This document shows, piece by piece, positions 57,442-64,000 of a stretch of DNA of 64,000 nt. The stretch is taken from the NCBI GenBank assembly GCA_003278925.1, contig QCCN01000003.1, positions 55,976 through 119,975 of the forward strand. Direction: 5' to 3'. Source of the stretch: Prochlorococcus sp. AG-347-L17. Its GTDB lineage: Bacteria; Cyanobacteriota; Cyanobacteriia; PCC-6307; Cyanobiaceae. How positions within the stretch are numbered: the first letter of the stretch is position 1; each line of letters starts with the position of its first letter. The notes beneath the pieces were generated by a model. The model did no database searches. It was not told the origin of the DNA and was given only the letters and a program-made list of their open reading frames with translations. The translations under genes were made by a program, and so were the position numbers.

Positions 57442-58239
57442 TCAATATTTTTTAATTATGTGATTTATCAAATTGTGATATTGATCAAAAGAGTAAGAAT
57501 AATCTTTTTTAAATTTCGGCCTTTTTACTAGAAATAAATTCATTTTACTTCCAATAACTGCACTCTCCCAGTTTTTCTGAGAATAACTTCCAGAATCTCT
57601 GCACAGAACGTAATCTATCTCCCAAAAATCACAAAGTTTTTTTTCTAAAATGCTTTTATTATTTTTACTTGGTTCAAGTATTGCTATGTTTGAATTTTTA
57701 ATACATGATCCAAAAGCTTTAGTTATACTCTCATAAGTTGGAAGTACCCTTGTAAATACATTTGCTTTACAATTCATATAATAACTAGCTGTATCGTTAA
57801 GGAATCTTGATCCTATTGCGAGAAGAATATTCTTATTTTCTATATCAACATTATTTATATCCTTTAAATGATCAATATAAAAAAAATTATTAGTGTTATT
57901 TATTAGAGATTTCCTCTCAAATAGTAAAAGAGGTGTATTAATTTCTTTACATGCATTATTAAGATTTTTAGAAATTATTACGGCAAACGGATGAGTTGCA
58001 TCGACAACGCATGAAATTTTATTTTTATTTATGAAATTAATTATTTGATCTTTATTTTTTAATTTCCCCGTAATGATATGTAACTTTGGATTTTCATTAT
58101 AAGCTTGCCCTGCTTTATAAGTTAAAACACTTGCAAAGACTGAATAATTAAGTTCAAGAAGCCTATTAGCTATTACAGGTCCATCCGAAGTTCCTGATAG
58201 GATCCAAACATTTTTATAGCAATTTCCTTGATTCTGCAT
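57442..58239 (-). CDS. cobK: Precorrin-6A/cobalt-precorrin-6A reductase
   Basis: This 265-residue protein of the CobK/CbiJ family, which reduces precorrin-6A with NADPH in cobalamin synthesis, opens with VWILSGTSDGPVIANRLLE and has VVDATHPFAVIISKNLNNACK in the middle, both family hallmarks, then VFTRVLPT and a RDSGSYSQKN region. cobO lies elsewhere in the window. Whether the route is the aerobic or anaerobic one cannot be said from this gene. Divergent from ssb by 28 bases. Confidence 0.9.
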   Translation of the reverse strand: MQNQGNCYKNVWILSGTSDGPVIANRLLELNYSVFASVLTYKAGQAYNENPKLHIITGKLKNKDQIINFINKNKISCVVDATHPFAVIISKNLNNACKEINTPLLLFERKSLINNTNNFFYIDHLKDINNVDIENKNILLAIGSRFLNDTASYYMNCKANVFTRVLPTYESITKAFGSCIKNSNIAILEPSKNNKSILEKKLCDFWEIDYVLCRDSGSYSQKNWESAVIGSKMNLFLVKRPKFKKDYSYSFDQYHNLINHIIKKY

Positions 58240-58267
58240 CAGTATGTCTTTAATTAAATAGTAAGTA

Positions 58268-58693
58268 ATGAATCATTGTTTAATTCAGGCGGTCATTAAT
58301 AGCGCTCCCCAAATGAGGTATACCAAAGAAAACCAAACTCCAATTGCAGAAATGATTGTTAATTTTAAAGGATTACGTAGTGAAGATCCAACCAGAGATC
58401 TAAAGATCATAGGATGGGGAAATATTGCCCAAGAAATGGTAGAGGAACTAAAGGAGGGGCAAAATATTGTTATTGAAGGACGTCTAAAGATGAATTCTGT
58501 CACTAGAAAAGACGGAACGAAAGAAAAGCAACCAGAACTAACAGCTTCAAAAATTCATCAAATATCGCCGGTTGATGTTATTAAGTCTGATCAAAAAGAA
58601 AATAATGAGTCATTTCAAAATAAAGAAACCGCCAAAAAATCTAGTTGGGATAGTTCACCTTTAGTACCTGAAGTGGACGAAATACCTTTTTAA
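58268..58693 (+). CDS. ssb: Single-stranded DNA-binding protein
   Basis: This 141-residue SSB has one OB fold (about 1-105: AVINSAPQMRYTKENQTPIA, DLKIIGWGNIAQEMVEELKE, GQNIVIEGRLKMNSV) and a disordered tail of about 35 residues ending EVDEIPF, the acidic tip that recruits partner proteins. The short tail is normal for picocyanobacteria. Confidence 0.93.
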   Translation: MNHCLIQAVINSAPQMRYTKENQTPIAEMIVNFKGLRSEDPTRDLKIIGWGNIAQEMVEELKEGQNIVIEGRLKMNSVTRKDGTKEKQPELTASKIHQISPVDVIKSDQKENNESFQNKETAKKSSWDSSPLVPEVDEIPF

Positions 58694-58694
58694 A

Positions 58695-58877
58695 TCAAAT
58701 ATCAACATTATTTTCTTGAACACTTATAATTAATTTGCTTATTTTTCTTTCAAGCGCGGCAAGTTCGCTTCTGATTTCTGGCCATTTACCCTTATCAAGA
58801 TTTTCTAGTAGCCATGCTCTATCTTGATCAAGTTTAAAAATTAAATCTCCTTGATTTGCAGTATTAGGATCTTGCAT
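58695..58877 (-). CDS. Conserved small protein, helical
   Basis: This 60-residue protein is of unknown family. It is soluble, acidic and helical: GDLIFKLDQDRAWLLENLDK and EIRSELAALERKISKLIIS, which fits a short coiled coil. It sits one base after the ssb stop on the opposite strand. ATG start. Confidence 0.55.
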   Translation of the reverse strand: MQDPNTANQGDLIFKLDQDRAWLLENLDKGKWPEIRSELAALERKISKLIISVQENNVDI

Positions 58878-58919
58878 AATACTTGTTAGCCTATTTAAAA
58901 CTCATTCTACTAAATCAAA

Positions 58920-59450
58920 ATGAAGAAATACTTATCGCCTGGAAACTTAATCGTAACCGCTGGGGGTATATTAGCTTTTGTTGGAATGACTGCTTATTTT
59001 ACAGACTCAGTGAATTTAAGTGTACCTACTTTTTTTTATGGAGTACCTATTTTCCTAATTGGCTTAGGCTTAAAGACTTCCGAAATACCTCCAGTAGAGT
59101 TATTTGACAAGACAAATTTTGCGACAAATAAATTTAATAGACCAAAAGAACTAACAGCATTAGTTAAAGATGTTACAAGATGGAGGTATGGGATAAAAGC
59201 TCATCTTGAATCGTCATTAGAATCTTTAAATTTGTGGGACGAGGATAACCCCCCTCAATTAAAAGAAATAGAAGAAATTACAAAGGAAGAAAAAAATGGT
59301 CTCAGAATGCGTTTCGAATTAAACGCTGTTCCTCTAGAAAAATGGATTGAAAAACAAGAAAGATTAAATAGGTTTTTCGTCAAAGGTCTTGAATCAGAAT
59401 TTATTATCGACGATAATAAAAAAGAATTTGATTTTATTCTCTTTTATTGA
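58920..59450 (+). CDS. DUF2854 family membrane protein
   Basis: This 176-residue protein has two close membrane helices near the N-terminus (LIVTAGGILAFVGMTAYFTD and TFFYGVPIFLIGLGL) with a LKTSEIPPV segment after, then a charged cytoplasmic domain. The pattern matches DUF2854, a family confined to cyanobacteria and plastids. The function is unknown. The start is ATG. Confidence 0.82.
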   Translation: MKKYLSPGNLIVTAGGILAFVGMTAYFTDSVNLSVPTFFYGVPIFLIGLGLKTSEIPPVELFDKTNFATNKFNRPKELTALVKDVTRWRYGIKAHLESSLESLNLWDEDNPPQLKEIEEITKEEKNGLRMRFELNAVPLEKWIEKQERLNRFFVKGLESEFIIDDNKKEFDFILFY

Positions 59451-59514
59451 ATATAGGGATATATTTGTAAAAACCTAATTTCTCAATTTAATCAAGTTTT
59501 AATTAATTTTAATA

Positions 59515-60366
59515 ATGAATGATTCTCAAAGAGTATCAATATTAAGCGAAGCACTTCCATATATACAAAGTTTCTCAGGTAGAAAAATTGTTATCAAGTA
59601 TGGTGGTTCTGTTATGGAGAATGATAATTTAAAAAATGCTTTTTTTAGAGACATTGCACTTTTATCAACCGTTGGGGTTTGTCCGATAGTAATCCATGGA
59701 GGTGGACCAGAGATTAATAATTGGTTAAAGAAATTAGAAATATCTCCTAAATTCCAAAATGGATTAAGAATTACTGATCAAAAAACAATGGAAATTGTCG
59801 AGATGGTTCTAATGGGTAGAGTTAACAAACAAATTGTAAAAGGGATTAATAAAACTGGATCCTTAGCTATAGGAATATCAGGTCTTGATGGCAACTTAAT
59901 TCAATCTAGAGAACTAGGAGATGGTAGCCATGGGTTAGTGGGAGAGGTTACAAAAATCAATCCTGAAATATTAGATCCTCTTATTTCTAAAGGATACATC
60001 CCAATTATTTCTAGCATTGGATCAACCTTGGAGGGTATTTCCCATAACATTAATGCAGATTTTGTTGCTGGAGAAATTGCTGCTGCAATAAATGCAGAAA
60101 AACTTATTCTTCTTACTGATACTCAAGGGATTTTAAAAGAAAAAGATAACAAAAATAGTCTTGTTGAAAAAACTAATCTTAAAGAGGCAAGGGATTTTAT
60201 TGATAAAAAAATTGTGACTGAAGGTATGATTCCAAAGACAGAATGCTGTATAAGAGCTTTAGCCCAAGGAGTCAAAGCAGCTCACATAATTGATGGAAGA
60301 ATAGAACATTCATTACTTCTTGAGATTTTTACAAATTCCGGAATAGGTACAATGATAGTCGCCTAA
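59515..60366 (+). CDS. argB: Acetylglutamate kinase
   Basis: ArgB phosphorylates N-acetylglutamate in arginine synthesis and in cyanobacteria is controlled by PII. The 283 residues show [42 protein letters not shown], the [15 protein letters not shown] site and [12 protein letters not shown]. The N-terminal helix ([19 protein letters not shown]) is the hexamer-forming one seen in PII-regulated enzymes. It precedes the TPR/DUF3153 gene by three bases. Confidence 0.96.
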   Translation: MNDSQRVSILSEALPYIQSFSGRKIVIKYGGSVMENDNLKNAFFRDIALLSTVGVCPIVIHGGGPEINNWLKKLEISPKFQNGLRITDQKTMEIVEMVLMGRVNKQIVKGINKTGSLAIGISGLDGNLIQSRELGDGSHGLVGEVTKINPEILDPLISKGYIPIISSIGSTLEGISHNINADFVAGEIAAAINAEKLILLTDTQGILKEKDNKNSLVEKTNLKEARDFIDKKIVTEGMIPKTECCIRALAQGVKAAHIIDGRIEHSLLLEIFTNSGIGTMIVA

Positions 60367-60369
60367 CCC

Positions 60370-61479
60370 ATGAAAACTTATGAGCAAGTTTTAGAAAAAG
60401 TAGAACTTGCTTTAGCTAAAGGTGAGTATCATTATTGCATTGAATTTCTTTTGCCCATAATCGAATCATTTCCTTTATCAAGCAAAGAGGGAGTAAATTT
60501 AAGAACAATCTTAATTACTGCTCTATGTGGCATCAATAAAAAGGAGGAAGCTAAAAGATTTTGTAAAGAACTTCTAAAATCTTACGATAATAAGACTAGA
60601 GAAAATGCAAAATATTTGATGGAAGTTATAGACTCTCCTGACATTAAAAAGCCAGAGAATTGGAACGTACAGTTTGAAAGCGACCCATCACTCAATAAAA
60701 AATCTCTTAACTCACTGCGCAAAAAAAGAGAAGTATTGAAGAAAAAAAAATTTATTAATGTAACTGAGACACCAACTGGTGAAACAAAACCCTTTCAGAA
60801 AGGCTTTTCACTGATCATTTTTTTAATACTATTATTATTAATTCCACTTTTAAGTGGCTGCGTAAAAATTGAGGATACCCTTGATCTTAGTGAACTTGAT
60901 TCAATAACTAATAATTTAGTGATAGAGAGTAAATACATAAATAAATTTCCTTGGCAATTAAAATTTGAAGAGAAGATGAAAGATATTTTTCCTGACGCAG
61001 TAATTGAACAAGACGAATCAACCTTTTCTTTGAAACATAAAAATCTCAATTTAGAGGATACAAAGCAAGTTCTTAAAATCACCCAAAATACAGCTGGAGA
61101 GTTAGCGGGAGAATCAACAAATATAGAAATTAATACTACTCAAAAAAACTTCATTTTTTTTAAAAAATACTTTTACAGGTTAGATTTGGATCTAAATTCA
61201 ATTAAGGGCATTGATAATTTAGAACTCATTTTCAAAATTATTCACCCTAATAAAGCTATCCTTACCGAGAAAAGTAATTCAAATCTAGAAATCACAAAAA
61301 ATCTAATAATTTGGAATTTAAATCAAGGGCAGATAAATAGTCTTGAATTTTCTTTCTGGAGTCTCAACAAACTCTTGATTGGGATATCTATTATTTTAAT
61401 AATTATAATATTGGCTTATTTATTAAGATTCTATAGATTCAAATTAGGTTCAGATTTACCTCAACTTCCATCAAAGTAA
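60370..61479 (+). CDS. TPR-like domain fused to membrane-anchored DUF3153
   Basis: This 369-residue protein has two parts. Residues 1-90 are helical and TPR-like (YEQVLEKVELALAKGEYHYC). After a basic, Lys-rich linker (about 108-128), a membrane helix at 147-163 ends in PLLSGCVKIED, a lipobox-like site at Cys164, and the rest (165-340) matches DUF3153. A last helix (LLIGISIILIIIILAYLLRF) anchors the C-terminus. DUF3153 proteins normally start at the lipobox, so this looks like an in-frame fusion. Unknown function. Confidence 0.75.
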   Translation: MKTYEQVLEKVELALAKGEYHYCIEFLLPIIESFPLSSKEGVNLRTILITALCGINKKEEAKRFCKELLKSYDNKTRENAKYLMEVIDSPDIKKPENWNVQFESDPSLNKKSLNSLRKKREVLKKKKFINVTETPTGETKPFQKGFSLIIFLILLLLIPLLSGCVKIEDTLDLSELDSITNNLVIESKYINKFPWQLKFEEKMKDIFPDAVIEQDESTFSLKHKNLNLEDTKQVLKITQNTAGELAGESTNIEINTTQKNFIFFKKYFYRLDLDLNSIKGIDNLELIFKIIHPNKAILTEKSNSNLEITKNLIIWNLNQGQINSLEFSFWSLNKLLIGISIILIIIILAYLLRFYRFKLGSDLPQLPSK

Positions 61480-63756
61480 TTACAACTCTGCTGGATTAAC
61501 ATCTATTGTTAAAAAAACATTTTTTGGAATAAGTTTCCATAATATTGATCTATCAGGTAAAGGTATCTTTGTTCCATCAGGACCATGTATTAATATCTGC
61601 CATCTGAATTTTTTACCGACTTTAGCTATTAAACTAGGGGCAGGACCAATTAATTTCCAGTTCTTTTTCTCACAAAAACTGAGTAGATATTTTGCTAATT
61701 TTATTGCAATTGACTCAGTTAATTCATAATTTTCACCTGATAATTTAAGTAGGCAAATTGTGCAAAATGGAAATAAATTAGCATCCTTTCTCAATCTCGA
61801 ATTTTCAATTAAGAATCCTTCATAATCTCTTTTTTGAAGATACGAAATCACCGGGTGGTTAGGTTTATATGTTTGAAAAATTACTTTCCCTTTTTTTTGT
61901 GCCCTACCGGCCCTTCCTGCTACTTGCAAAAATAATTGTAATGATTTTTCTTCTGCTGAAATATCTGGGCGATGAAGCAACCCATCTGCTGCAATAACTA
62001 CTGAAAGAGTAATATTTGGGATGTCAATACCTTTAGCCAACATCTGAGTACCGACAAGAATATCAGCATCACCTTGAGAAAACTTTGCAAGAATATCTCT
62101 ATGACCATCCTTTCCTGAAGTTGTATCTCTATCAAAGCGAAGTACTTTTAAGTCAGGAAATTCTTCATTTAAAAACTCTATTACCCTTTGCGTACCTATT
62201 CCAAAAGGTTTGAAAGCAGTTGAATGACAATCTGGGCAACGATTGAACAATCTTGAATTATGATCACACCAATGACACCTTAACCATTTTTTTCCTTGTG
62301 ATCCGAGATGAACTGATAAAGGAACGTCACAGTTGGGGCAATTTATTAAATATCCGCAATTTCTACAACTTAAAAATCCACTATGCCCCCTTCTAGGGAT
62401 CAAAATTATTGCTTGCTCTTTTTTTAAGCGTAGTTGAGGAATTAATTGTAATAATTCATTGGAAAAAATTTTCATATTTCCCTTCTTGAACTCATCCCGC
62501 ATATCAATAATTTTTATTTCAGGAGTCTCATTACTGGATATCCTTCGAATCATTCTTACCAATTTAAAATTCCTTTCAAAAATACACTTTTTCCAAGTCT
62601 TCATTGATGGGGTTGCACTACCAAAAATTAACTTTGCAGAATTCCTTTTTACTATTTCAATAGCAATCTCTCTTGCGTCATAGCAAGGCATAGGACTATC
62701 TTGCTTATAAGAAACATCATGTTCTTCATCCATTATTATTAATCCCAGATTTTTGATTGGAAGAAAAACTGCCGACCTTGTACCTATTACTATTAAAGGT
62801 TCATTAGCGTTAATAATTTTCTTCCAAACTAAAGTTCTATGATCGGGAGAACAATTACTATGATATTCGTAAACGATATTATCAAATCGCCTACTAAACC
62901 TATCAATAAGTTGAGGAATTAATCCAATTTCTGGGGCTAGTATCAAACAACTTTTTTTCTTAAGAAATTGATCTTCAGCAATTCTCATGTACACTTCCGT
63001 TTTACCTGAACCTGTTTCGCCCCAAAGAAGTAATGTATCTCCTGGCTTCATTGTTTGAAATTCTTGAAATGCAATTTTTTGCTCATTTGTAAGATTTGGT
63101 TTTTTCGTTGCGATATGATCTTTTAAAAAGGAATTTAATTTACTATTTATATTTTTTTTTCTTTTAGATTTAGCAAGATAATTTTTACTGACCATTGAGT
63201 TAATTAGAGTGTAATTAAAACCAGACTTTATTAATTCACTTTGCCAATTACCTTTTTTAGATAAAGTATCCATTAAAAAAAATTCTTTTTTGGTTAATCC
63301 ACTTTTCTTAATATCAAATTCTTTTTTAGTTTCAATCCATATTTGATCTTTTAAACCTTTAGAGAAATTTTTATATTTACCAATCCAGCCAGGAGGAAAT
63401 GCAGTTTTAAACATTTTTAAATTACTAACCATATAAAAAGAGGCTAGGGAGTCTATCAATTCTCTCCAAGATTCATCAATTATTTTTTTCTGCAAAATAC
63501 TTTCAACAAACAAATATCTTATGCTTTTTCCTCCAGTAATATTTGATTCATCATTATTATTTATCGAAAAGTCTTTTTTGGAGATCACTAACCCATTCAA
63601 TAATCTCCCTCTTAGTCTCACACTTACAATATCTCCAACTTCTGCTCCAAGATTATTTCCATCTAAATAGTAAAAGCTTTCATTAGTACTACCTATATCA
63701 AGCAAAATTTCCAATTTATAGGAGATATTTAATAACTGATTACTTGCCGGCTTCAA
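61480..63756 (-). CDS. priA: Primosomal protein N' (PriA helicase)
   Basis: PriA restarts collapsed replication forks. The 758-residue protein has the N-terminal DNA-binding part (YKLEILLDIGSTNESFYYL), then the helicase with Walker A LLWGETGSGKTEVYMR, GTRSAVFLPI, the DEEH box IIMDEEHDVSYKQDSP and motifs V-VI (MLAKGIDIPN, QVAGRAGRAQKKG). A zinc-binding insert with paired cysteines (CRNCGYLINCPNC, CHWCDH, CPDCHS) is complete. The start is TTG. The 14-bp repeat word lies 23 bases upstream. Confidence 0.95.
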   Translation of the reverse strand: MKPASNQLLNISYKLEILLDIGSTNESFYYLDGNNLGAEVGDIVSVRLRGRLLNGLVISKKDFSINNNDESNITGGKSIRYLFVESILQKKIIDESWRELIDSLASFYMVSNLKMFKTAFPPGWIGKYKNFSKGLKDQIWIETKKEFDIKKSGLTKKEFFLMDTLSKKGNWQSELIKSGFNYTLINSMVSKNYLAKSKRKKNINSKLNSFLKDHIATKKPNLTNEQKIAFQEFQTMKPGDTLLLWGETGSGKTEVYMRIAEDQFLKKKSCLILAPEIGLIPQLIDRFSRRFDNIVYEYHSNCSPDHRTLVWKKIINANEPLIVIGTRSAVFLPIKNLGLIIMDEEHDVSYKQDSPMPCYDAREIAIEIVKRNSAKLIFGSATPSMKTWKKCIFERNFKLVRMIRRISSNETPEIKIIDMRDEFKKGNMKIFSNELLQLIPQLRLKKEQAIILIPRRGHSGFLSCRNCGYLINCPNCDVPLSVHLGSQGKKWLRCHWCDHNSRLFNRCPDCHSTAFKPFGIGTQRVIEFLNEEFPDLKVLRFDRDTTSGKDGHRDILAKFSQGDADILVGTQMLAKGIDIPNITLSVVIAADGLLHRPDISAEEKSLQLFLQVAGRAGRAQKKGKVIFQTYKPNHPVISYLQKRDYEGFLIENSRLRKDANLFPFCTICLLKLSGENYELTESIAIKLAKYLLSFCEKKNWKLIGPAPSLIAKVGKKFRWQILIHGPDGTKIPLPDRSILWKLIPKNVFLTIDVNPAEL

Positions 63757-63779
63757 AACTTTTTCTTAGTATTGGATTG

Positions 63780-63793
63780 TTGAACATTCCACA
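63780..63793 (-). repeat. 14-bp word TGTGGAATGTTCAA, copy C
   Basis: This third exact copy, read on the minus strand, is in sense orientation upstream of priA, 23 bases before the TTG start. With the copy in front of rdgB it extends to 15 identical bases (TGTGGAATGTTCAAC). Confidence 0.5.
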
Positions 63794-63799
63794 AAGTGT

Positions 63800-63910
63800 T
63801 TTTTGCACATTGTAAGTATCCTGCTCTTAAGGGAGACATGAAGCTCTGATCATTGACTGAAAATTCAAAAATGATCTGCCTGTCTGAGAAATCCCAAGAC
63901 TTTTTACTTT
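63800..63910 (+). ncRNA. Possible structured RNA upstream of priA
   Basis: This segment holds nested complementary parts: GGGAGACA (63831-63838) can face TGTCT...CCC (63881-63895), and GATCATT (63848-63854) pairs with AATGATC (63870-63876) around an inner TGAA-AA-TTCA. On the plus strand a T run (CTTTTTACTTT) follows at about 63900. It could be a small RNA on the plus strand or a priA leader on the minus strand. It does not match any RNA family I can name; 6S RNA was considered and dropped. Confidence 0.3.
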
Positions 63911-64000
63911 AGGTAATCTATAGCACTATTTAAATTTTTCAACAATTTAGAAAACTTTTCTTATTCTCATTTTGTGAAAAAGTTTTTTAAACATTAAGGG

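Noticed and set aside
63800..63910. 6S RNA
   Set aside because: The 3' part ends like GAGAAATCCC, but no complementary 5' strand or central bubble could be drawn.

Overview
The window is a contiguous piece of a Prochlorococcus chromosome, most likely a high-light-adapted strain. The grounds are very low G+C (about one third by eye), tight gene packing, the alpha-carboxysome operon with form IA Rubisco, CsoS1D just upstream, both light-independent and light-dependent protochlorophyllide reductases, PsaM, Psb27, a ferrochelatase with a chlorophyll-binding-like tail, and the acyl-ACP reductase/aldehyde deformylating oxygenase pair. I found no rRNA, tRNA, CRISPR array, insertion sequence or prophage. 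The only recombination gene is one tyrosine-recombinase-like gene at 39310-40488.

Layout. 1-9456: glutathione reductase (cut by the window edge), a GST-like protein, dnaA, two small transferases, a GNAT enzyme, an ABC exporter, short-form hisG, glyoxalase II and ridA. 9542-18911: the carboxysome region. Its operon reads on the minus strand csoS1-cbbL-cbbS-csoS2-csoSCA-csoS4A-csoS4B-PCD-like Rubisco assembly factor, with rdgB and csoS1D beyond the promoter and an uncharacterised small protein at each border. 18912-24582: chlorophyll synthesis (chlN, chlB, chlL, por), a small membrane protein and psaM. 24684-32763: lipoyl/octanoyl transferase, M50 protease, trpF, then a minus-strand run ado-aar-accA-SDR-folE and a creatininase-family gene. 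32830-41215: S1 protein, Tab2 and PgeF-like genes in overlapping order, ilvB, hemH, the recombinase and cobO. 41331-52263: pyrH-frr-FAD oxidoreductase, transaldolase, ftsI with an FtsL-like partner, a CPBP protease, a double phosphatase, lepB, an ArsC-like gene, ppa and a small DNA-binding-like protein. 52439-63756: proS, psb27, purA, a PfkB kinase, cutA, cobK, ssb, argB, a TPR/DUF3153 protein and priA.

How it works together. The centre of the window is carbon fixation. Rubisco, shell hexamers, pentamers, the scaffold CsoS2, carbonic anhydrase and an assembly factor are made from one long operon. The intercistronic gaps of that operon hold strong inverted repeats that could set the very unequal protein amounts. 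The chl genes, psaM, psb27, hemH and Tab2 supply and maintain the photosystems. accA, aar and ado connect fatty-acid synthesis to alkanes.

The most unusual non-coding signals are four. One is a multi-pairing element between csoS1 and rdgB. The second is a 14-bp word found in that gap twice and again upstream of priA. The third is a 13-bp-stem hairpin between cbbS and csoS2. The fourth is an exact 56-bp in-frame repeat inside csoS2. Starts are chosen by homology as I remember it, Shine-Dalgarno spacing and neighbour overlap; TTG starts are common here.
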